A stretch of 64,000 nucleotides of DNA. It comes from Exiguobacterium sp. 9-2 (GTDB lineage Bacteria > Bacillota > Bacilli > Exiguobacteriales > Exiguobacteriaceae). Shown piece after piece: positions 58,727-64,000 of the stretch (position 1 is its first letter; each line of letters opens with the position of its first letter). The stretch lies in assembly GCF_036287235.1 (NCBI RefSeq), contig NZ_CP142850.1, positions 522,001-586,000 of the forward strand, written 5' to 3'. The position numbers and the translations under genes were made by a program. The notes beneath the pieces were generated by a model. It made no database searches and was not told the origin of the DNA. It saw nothing but the letters and a program-made list of their open reading frames with translations.

Positions 58727-59758
58727 ATGAAATGTACCATCATCGGAGTAACAGGATACACCGGAATTGAACTATTAAGGCTATTAGAAGCACATCCTTC
58801 ATTTGAAATCGTTTGTTTGATGAGTGATTCGATGGCAGGACAATCGATGAATGAGTTATTCCCATTCATGAATAAAAAAACGTATTCATTATTATCTTCC
58901 TTTTCCGTAGAACATTTAACGGAAACAGAGACAGACATAGTGTTCTTAGCGACACCGAGTGGAGTCTCGAAACAATACTTAGAACAACTTCAAAATTGGT
59001 CCGGTTACGTTATCGATTTAAGTGGTGATTTACGACTACCGTCTGAATCGTATGAAGCTTGGTATGATAAGGAACCAATTGATGCCCAGTTACAACAAAA
59101 AGCGACGTATGGTTTACCGGAATGGAATCGTCAAGCAATCAAAACGAGCAGATGGATTGCGAATCCCGGTTGTTATGCGACAGCGGTCCTTCTTGGACTA
59201 GCACCATTCGTAAAAGAGAAAAAAATCGATCCCTCTCAAATCATCATCCAAGCATCTTCTGGTCTAACGGGAGCAGGAAAGACGTTGACAACACAGACTC
59301 ATCATGTCCATTCCAGTGAAAACGTTCGTTTATATAAAGTAAATCAACACCAACATATTCCAGAAATTGAACAGGCACTTTTGGAATGGACCGGTTCATC
59401 GTATCCGATCACGTTCTCGACGCAATTATTACCGATCAATCGAGGCATCATGGCGATCATGACGGTCCAGCCGTTCCTTGATCAATCAGAAGCAGAATGG
59501 CGATCCTGGTTGACGGAACAGTATGCAACGGAACCGTTTATACGTGTACAACACAGCGATCCGGAGATTAAGTCCGTCGTGGGTAGCAACCACTGTGATT
59601 TGACCGTCTATAAGGATGAACGGACAGGGCGCGTTACCATCGTTTCGGTCATCGATAATATGCAAAAAGGTGCTGCCGGACAGGCCGTTCAAAATGCCAA
59701 CATTCTAGCAGGATTTGATGAAATGTCTGGTTTGACCCAACAACCGATCTTTATTTAA
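58727..59758 (+). CDS. argC: N-acetyl-gamma-glutamyl-phosphate reductase
   Basis: Third enzyme of arginine synthesis, 343 aa, reducing N-acetylglutamyl phosphate to its semialdehyde with NADPH. Rossmann start VTGYTGIELLRLL, catalytic Cys in NPGCYATA, and the typical SGLTGAGKT and GSNHCDLTV segments. GGGGAG lies 9 nt before the ATG. First gene of argCJBD-carAB, with an ARG box at its promoter. Confidence 0.96.
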   Translation: MKCTIIGVTGYTGIELLRLLEAHPSFEIVCLMSDSMAGQSMNELFPFMNKKTYSLLSSFSVEHLTETETDIVFLATPSGVSKQYLEQLQNWSGYVIDLSGDLRLPSESYEAWYDKEPIDAQLQQKATYGLPEWNRQAIKTSRWIANPGCYATAVLLGLAPFVKEKKIDPSQIIIQASSGLTGAGKTLTTQTHHVHSSENVRLYKVNQHQHIPEIEQALLEWTGSSYPITFSTQLLPINRGIMAIMTVQPFLDQSEAEWRSWLTEQYATEPFIRVQHSDPEIKSVVGSNHCDLTVYKDERTGRVTIVSVIDNMQKGAAGQAVQNANILAGFDEMSGLTQQPIFI

Positions 59759-59788
59759 ATACTTGGAGACGAAAGAGGAGGAACGCCT

Positions 59789-61006
59789 GTGTGGCAAGTA
59801 CAAGTAGAGACCCCATTGACGATCACGACACCGAAGGGATTTCAAGCATCAGGGGTACACGTGGGGCTAAAGCGAAAGCGAAAGGATCTTGGTTTGATTT
59901 GGTGTGAGGAAGGAGCAAGTGCCGCAGCTGTCTATACGACGAATCAGGTGCAAGCAGCACCGATTACTGTGACGAAGCAAGCGATTCAGGCGTCACAAGG
60001 ACGCATTCATGCCGTCCTCGTCAACAGCGGGAACGCGAATGCCTGTACGGGAGAACTTGGTCTATCACATGCGTATACATCACAACAAGCGTTAGCGACA
60101 CATTTCGGGATCGCTCCTGAACAAGTTGTCATCGCTTCGACTGGGATCATCGGTCAACCGTTAGCCATTGATACGTTACTGGCAGGTATTCCACAGCTGA
60201 TTCCTACAAATGACAAGGATGCCGCGAGTGATTTCGCCCATGCGATCCTGACAACCGATACCGGTACGAAATCAGCTGGTCAACAATACATGCAAGGTGA
60301 TGTCCAAATTTCAGTATGTGGTGTAGCGAAAGGATCAGGGATGATTCATCCGAACATGGCGACGATGCTTGGGTTCTTGACGACCGATGCAACGATTGAA
60401 CCGGATGTCTTACAGACACTATTGCGCCGGACGATTCATCGGACGTTTAACTGCATTACCGTAGATGGAGACAGTTCGACAAATGACATGGTCATGATTT
60501 TAGCGAGTGGAGCTGCAGGGGGAGCGCCGATCGTTGAAGGTACGGACGAAGCATTCGCATTCGAACAGGCCATCGAAACGGTTTGTCAAGATTTAGCGAA
60601 ACAAATTGCGCGGGACGGGGAAGGTGCGACGAAGTTAATCGAAGTGACGGTAAAGGGAACACAAACCGATGAAGTAGCGCGGATGGTCGCTAAACAAGTC
60701 GTCGGATCGTCTCTCGTCAAAACAGCAATCTTTGGGGAAGATGCGAACTGGGGACGAATCATCGCTGCTGTCGGAAGTATCAAGGAGCCGCTTGATGTAT
60801 CAAACGTTGATATTAAAATTGGTTCGCAGTGGGTGTTACAACAGAGCATGCCTGTCTTATTCGATGAAGCAGTTGCATCGCAGGAACTGGCAAAGCAGGA
60901 TGTACAGATTCACATTGATTTGCATGATGGAGTAGGACAAGGACACGCTTACGGCTGTGACCTGACGTACGATTACGTCAAAATCAATGCGAGTTACCGG
61001 ACATGA
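59789..61006 (+). CDS. argJ: Bifunctional ornithine acetyltransferase/N-acetylglutamate synthase
   Basis: A 405-aa self-cleaving enzyme that recycles the acetyl group between acetylornithine and glutamate. The autoproteolysis and nucleophile site MATMLGFLTTDA (Thr) is intact, as is CITVDGDSSTNDM. The start is GTG at 59789, 7 nt after GAGGAGG. Its presence means the cyclic pathway operates. It overlaps argB by 4 nt (ATGA). Confidence 0.96.
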   Translation: MWQVQVETPLTITTPKGFQASGVHVGLKRKRKDLGLIWCEEGASAAAVYTTNQVQAAPITVTKQAIQASQGRIHAVLVNSGNANACTGELGLSHAYTSQQALATHFGIAPEQVVIASTGIIGQPLAIDTLLAGIPQLIPTNDKDAASDFAHAILTTDTGTKSAGQQYMQGDVQISVCGVAKGSGMIHPNMATMLGFLTTDATIEPDVLQTLLRRTIHRTFNCITVDGDSSTNDMVMILASGAAGGAPIVEGTDEAFAFEQAIETVCQDLAKQIARDGEGATKLIEVTVKGTQTDEVARMVAKQVVGSSLVKTAIFGEDANWGRIIAAVGSIKEPLDVSNVDIKIGSQWVLQQSMPVLFDEAVASQELAKQDVQIHIDLHDGVGQGHAYGCDLTYDYVKINASYRT

Positions 61007-61776
61007 CGAAACGAAAAGTCATCAAACTAGGTGGTAGTGTGTGGGAGCAATTGGATACGCGGTATTTCGAGGAATGGAAAGCGTGGGTCGAAACCGGTAA
61101 CGAATTATTGATCGTCCATGGAGGTGGTCCTCTTCTATCGAGTTACTGTGAACAAGAGGGAATCAAACCCGTGTTTCGAAACGGTGTCCGTGTAACGACG
61201 GATGGTGTCTTACTCGGGGCGCGACGGATCTTAGCAGGGGAAGTCCAATCCGGGATCGTTCAGCAGTTGAATCAAGCGGGGATTCCTGCCGTCGGGATGA
61301 GCGGGTTAGACGGCGCAAGCGTCCATGGTAAAAAAGTCAAAGGACTCGGGGCAGTCGGTCAGATCACGCACATTCATCCGCGATTGTTCACGGTGTTGAG
61401 TACGAATGGTTATGTGCCGGTCGTCACATCCCTTGTCACAGGGGAGCAAGGTGTATTGAACAGTAACGGGGACGCGTGTGCGATTGCTGTCGCGAAAGCT
61501 TGGTCTGTCGACCGATTTGAATTGTTGACGGATGTTGAGGGTGTAAAAGTAAACGGTGACTATCAATCAGAAATCACGTCTGCAGCCATCGAAGCTGCGA
61601 TCGCGTCGGGAGAAATCTACGGGGGAATGATTCCGAAGGTCGAAGCGATGATGCAGGCCACTCAGCATGGTATTCCAGAGATCGTCATTCGGTCTGGGAA
61701 AAATGCGTTAGCTGCAGGGACACGAATCAAGGAGGAATTACATGAGTGCACTACTACCCACTTATCAACGTACTGA
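61003..61776 (+). CDS. argB: Acetylglutamate kinase
   Basis: Second enzyme of arginine synthesis, 257 aa, phosphorylating N-acetylglutamate. Motifs: KLGGSVWEQL, VHGGGPLLSSY, NSNGDACAIAVAKAW, GGMIPKVEAMMQA. The N-terminal extension of arginine-inhibited kinases is missing, so feedback inhibition may be weak here (inference). Coupled to argJ by a 4-nt overlap and to argD by 35 nt. Confidence 0.95.
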   Translation: MTKRKVIKLGGSVWEQLDTRYFEEWKAWVETGNELLIVHGGGPLLSSYCEQEGIKPVFRNGVRVTTDGVLLGARRILAGEVQSGIVQQLNQAGIPAVGMSGLDGASVHGKKVKGLGAVGQITHIHPRLFTVLSTNGYVPVVTSLVTGEQGVLNSNGDACAIAVAKAWSVDRFELLTDVEGVKVNGDYQSEITSAAIEAAIASGEIYGGMIPKVEAMMQATQHGIPEIVIRSGKNALAAGTRIKEELHECTTTHLSTY

Positions 61777-62887
61777 TGTGGAATTGGTCAAAGGACAAGG
61801 GTCGATCGTAGAAGATGCGACAGGAAAGACGTATCTTGATTTCATCATGGGAATCGCTGTATGCAACACAGGGCACCGTCATCCTTATGTTCAGCAACGG
61901 CTAGAGGAACAGTTGAACCGAATTTGGCATACGTCGAATCTGTTTCAAATCGCGGCACAAGAGCGGGTCGCCGAGCGACTGACGGAAGACAGTCATCTCA
62001 GTCATGCTTTCTTTTGTAACAGTGGTGCTGAAGCAAACGAGGCGGCGTACAAACTCGTTCGAAAATGGACAGGGAAAACAGAAGTTGTCACGTTTAAACA
62101 ATCTTTCCATGGTCGGACATTTGCGATGATGGGCGCAACAGGACAGGAAAAAATCAAAGCGGGATACGGGGAGATGGTGAATGGATTCAAACATCTACCG
62201 TTTAACGAGATGGAAAGCCTATCAGCAATTACGGATCAAACTGCTGCTGTATGGCTCGAAATCATTCAAGGAGAGGGTGGGGTCGTCGTCGCTGACGATG
62301 CGTGGCTAGAAGCGTTGATGAAGAAGGCGCAGCAATACGATGTCAAAATCATCGTCGATGAAGTGCAAACCGGAATTGGTCGGACGGGTTCACGTTTTGC
62401 ATTTGAGCAGACACCACTCGTACCGGATATCATCACCCTTGCGAAAGGACTTGGAAGTGGACTCGCGGTTGGTGCGCTACTCGCAACGGAAGAGGCAGCA
62501 GAAGTATTCACGCCCGGATCGCATGGTTCGACATTTGGTGGAAATCCACTCGCGATGACAGCTGCAGAAGCAACACTTGACCTCTTGTTAAGTGACACTG
62601 TCATGGCAGACATTCAAGAAAAAGGTGAATATTTACGTCAACAATTAGAAAAAAAATTACCCAAGTCGATCGTGAGTTCTATTCGTGGTCGTGGCTTGAT
62701 GATTGGTATTGAATGTACGATGCCTGTCGCACCGCTGATTGACGCCTTACGTGAGAATGGTCTTCTTGTCGTTTCGGCTGGTCCTCATGTCATTCGCTTG
62801 TTGCCATCGTTATTCGTGACGGAACAAGAACTCACGCAAGCCATCGAAAAAATACAACTCGTTTGTCAACAGGAGGTCATCGTATGA
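61742..62887 (+). CDS. argD: Acetylornithine aminotransferase
   Basis: A 381-aa PLP class-III aminotransferase making N-acetylornithine. Motifs: FCNSGAEANEAAYKL, FHGRTFAMMGATGQ, IVDEVQTGIGRTG, TLAKGLGSGL (PLP Lys), [24 protein letters not shown] lies 6 nt before the ATG, inside argB. It is a paralogue of RocD at 3696, distinguished by operon context and shorter length. Confidence 0.95.
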   Translation: MSALLPTYQRTDVELVKGQGSIVEDATGKTYLDFIMGIAVCNTGHRHPYVQQRLEEQLNRIWHTSNLFQIAAQERVAERLTEDSHLSHAFFCNSGAEANEAAYKLVRKWTGKTEVVTFKQSFHGRTFAMMGATGQEKIKAGYGEMVNGFKHLPFNEMESLSAITDQTAAVWLEIIQGEGGVVVADDAWLEALMKKAQQYDVKIIVDEVQTGIGRTGSRFAFEQTPLVPDIITLAKGLGSGLAVGALLATEEAAEVFTPGSHGSTFGGNPLAMTAAEATLDLLLSDTVMADIQEKGEYLRQQLEKKLPKSIVSSIRGRGLMIGIECTMPVAPLIDALRENGLLVVSAGPHVIRLLPSLFVTEQELTQAIEKIQLVCQQEVIV

Positions 62888-63942
62888 AACAATCCGGAAA
62901 ACTAACGCTTGCGAACGGAACGACGTTTACCGGTTCGTGGCAAGGAACAGTTCCAGTCAAAGGAGAAGTCGTCTTTTTTACTGGGATGACAGGATATCAG
63001 GAAGTCTTAACGGATCCATCTTATCAGGGGCAAATTCTTGTCTTCACATATCCGTTGATCGGTCAATACGGTATTCAAGCGGAGGCGTCAGAAAGCAACC
63101 AGATTCAAGTCGCTGGTGTCATCGTTCAAACTTTGGCTGAGGATGGGCAAGGAACATCACTCGCAAGCTGGCTAGGCGAAGCGAATGTTCCGGTTTTGTC
63201 GGGAGTAGATACGCGTTCCCTTGTACATCTATTACGGACAGAGGGCGACCAATTTGGAGACATGATGCAGGAGAATATGACAGTACCGGAGTCAGTAGAC
63301 GCAGCATACATCGCTTCTGTGTCGACGACTTCAAACGTTGAATACGTTCCGGAAGTCGAAGAGGGTCATGTCGTCTGTATCGATTACGGTGTGAAACAAT
63401 CGATGATCGATGCTTTGCTTGAACGGCATATGCGTGTGACGGTCGTGCCATACGATACGACACCGGAACGGATTCAAGCACTGGCACCAGACGGTCTGCT
63501 GTTTTCCAATGGACCTGGTGATCCGACGCAACTAGATCCATTCCTTTCAGAAATCCGTGAACTGGCGACGAGCTATCCGACACTTGGTATTTGTATGGGA
63601 CACCAAGTTCTCGCTCATGCGTTCGGTTGTACCTTATTAAAACAACATCATGGACACCGAGGAGCGAATCATCCTGTACGTCATCTAGCATCCGGACAAG
63701 TATTCATGACGTCTCAGAATCATGGTTATGCCGTTGATGTTAAAAGCATCGAAGCGTCTGAGATGGAACTTGCGTATGAACACATCAATGATGGATCCGT
63801 TGAAGGATTGATTCATCCGGCTCTACCGATCATGACAGTCCAGTTTCACCCAGAAGCGAGTCCAGGACCGACAGAGGCGATGGTCGTCTTCGATCAATTC
63901 GTAAATACCGTATTACATGAGGAGGTAGCATATGTGGGATAA
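62884..63942 (+). CDS. carA: Carbamoyl-phosphate synthase small (glutaminase) subunit
   Basis: A 352-aa subunit hydrolysing glutamine to feed ammonia to CarB, here in the arginine operon. The class-I amidotransferase triad region is present: Cys in LGICMGHQ, and His-Pro-Glu in VQFHPEASPGP. The start ATG 62884 overlaps the argD stop (ATGA) with GGAGG 7 nt upstream. It is likely the arginine-specific copy; a second pyrimidine copy may exist elsewhere. Confidence 0.95.
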   Translation: MKQSGKLTLANGTTFTGSWQGTVPVKGEVVFFTGMTGYQEVLTDPSYQGQILVFTYPLIGQYGIQAEASESNQIQVAGVIVQTLAEDGQGTSLASWLGEANVPVLSGVDTRSLVHLLRTEGDQFGDMMQENMTVPESVDAAYIASVSTTSNVEYVPEVEEGHVVCIDYGVKQSMIDALLERHMRVTVVPYDTTPERIQALAPDGLLFSNGPGDPTQLDPFLSEIRELATSYPTLGICMGHQVLAHAFGCTLLKQHHGHRGANHPVRHLASGQVFMTSQNHGYAVDVKSIEASEMELAYEHINDGSVEGLIHPALPIMTVQFHPEASPGPTEAMVVFDQFVNTVLHEEVAYVG

Positions 63943-64000
63943 ACAGAAAGTACTCGTCATCGGTTCGGGTCCGATCGTCATCGGACAAGCAGCAGAATTT
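63932..64000 (+). CDS. carB: Carbamoyl-phosphate synthase large subunit (start only)
   Basis: The first 23 codons, MWDKQKVLVIGSGPIVIGQA onward, match the N-terminus of CarB. The gene is cut by the window end. GGAGG lies 7 nt before the ATG, which overlaps carA by 11 nt. CarB makes carbamoyl phosphate from bicarbonate, ATP and the ammonia from CarA. Confidence 0.93.
   Translation, partial: MWDKQKVLVIGSGPIVIGQAAEF

Noticed and set aside
1-64000. Phage defence system, prophage, insertion sequence or CRISPR array
   Set aside because: No transposase, integrase, restriction, toxin-antitoxin or Cas-type genes and no spaced direct repeats were seen; the YhgE/Pip-like protein alone is not evidence of a defence locus.

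Overview
The window reads as chromosomal DNA of a low-to-moderate GC Gram-positive bacterium of the order Bacillales, most probably Exiguobacterium or a close relative. This is inferred from gene content, not from a marker gene. The pointers are the argCJBD-carAB order, RocD, YhfH-, YkyA-, YdhK-, YitT- and YhgE-family proteins, strong Shine-Dalgarno sequences, tRNA genes without an encoded CCA, C30 carotenoid-type CrtP, and CcpA-, Rex-, WalR- and SigB-like sites. Genes are densely packed on both strands, mostly in short operons closed by intrinsic terminators. I see no prophage, insertion sequence, CRISPR array, rRNA or replication origin, and the first and last genes run up to the window edges.

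Layout. 0-7 kb: an ArcD-type antiporter, a c-di-GMP phosphodiesterase, rocD, csbD and an N-acetylglucosamine/glucose-type PTS EIICB. 7-10 kb: an EamA exporter, a YkyA-like lipoprotein, a polysaccharide deacetylase and YhfH on the minus strand. 10-24 kb: a nitroreductase, two identical tRNA-Val(GAC) genes 10 kb apart, a YdhK lipoprotein divergent from a two-component system, a carotenoid oxidase paired with an ICMT-like methyltransferase, a VanY-type carboxypeptidase, a large RND pump, and a PTS_EIIC_2-type membrane protein behind a long structured leader. 24-34 kb: a YhgE/TetR pair with a perfect 12-bp palindromic operator, quinone oxidoreductase, YidD, tautomerase, aldehyde dehydrogenase, DUF456 and CNNM membrane proteins, and a stress cluster (Ohr, a 57-aa protein, a DJ-1/PfpI protein). 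34-43 kb: methylmalonyl-CoA epimerase, tandem M23 peptidases, a TPP-riboswitch-controlled thiDME salvage operon, a CadC-like repressor, a sensor-only membrane protein and YitT. 43-58 kb: a formate/nitrite channel with Rex and cre sites, aminopeptidase, MurB, acetyltransferases, several unrecognised proteins, NfrA-like oxidoreductase, an LCP protein, an SDR, a TlpA-like thioredoxin and NhaC. 58.7-64 kb: the arginine operon argCJBD-carA-carB (carB cut by the window end).

How the parts fit. Arginine metabolism brackets the window: catabolic rocD carries a cre site just after its -10, while biosynthetic argC carries an ArgR/AhrC-type box over its -35. Three genes with stress-type products (csbD, ohr, an SDR) have SigB-like promoters. 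The most novel-looking items are the unassigned structured leader before the PTS_EIIC_2 gene (about 22058-22300, minus strand), the ICMT-like methyltransferase/CrtP pair, which could make a carotenoid methyl ester, and a formate/nitrite channel promoter with two cre-like sites upstream and a Rex-like operator downstream.
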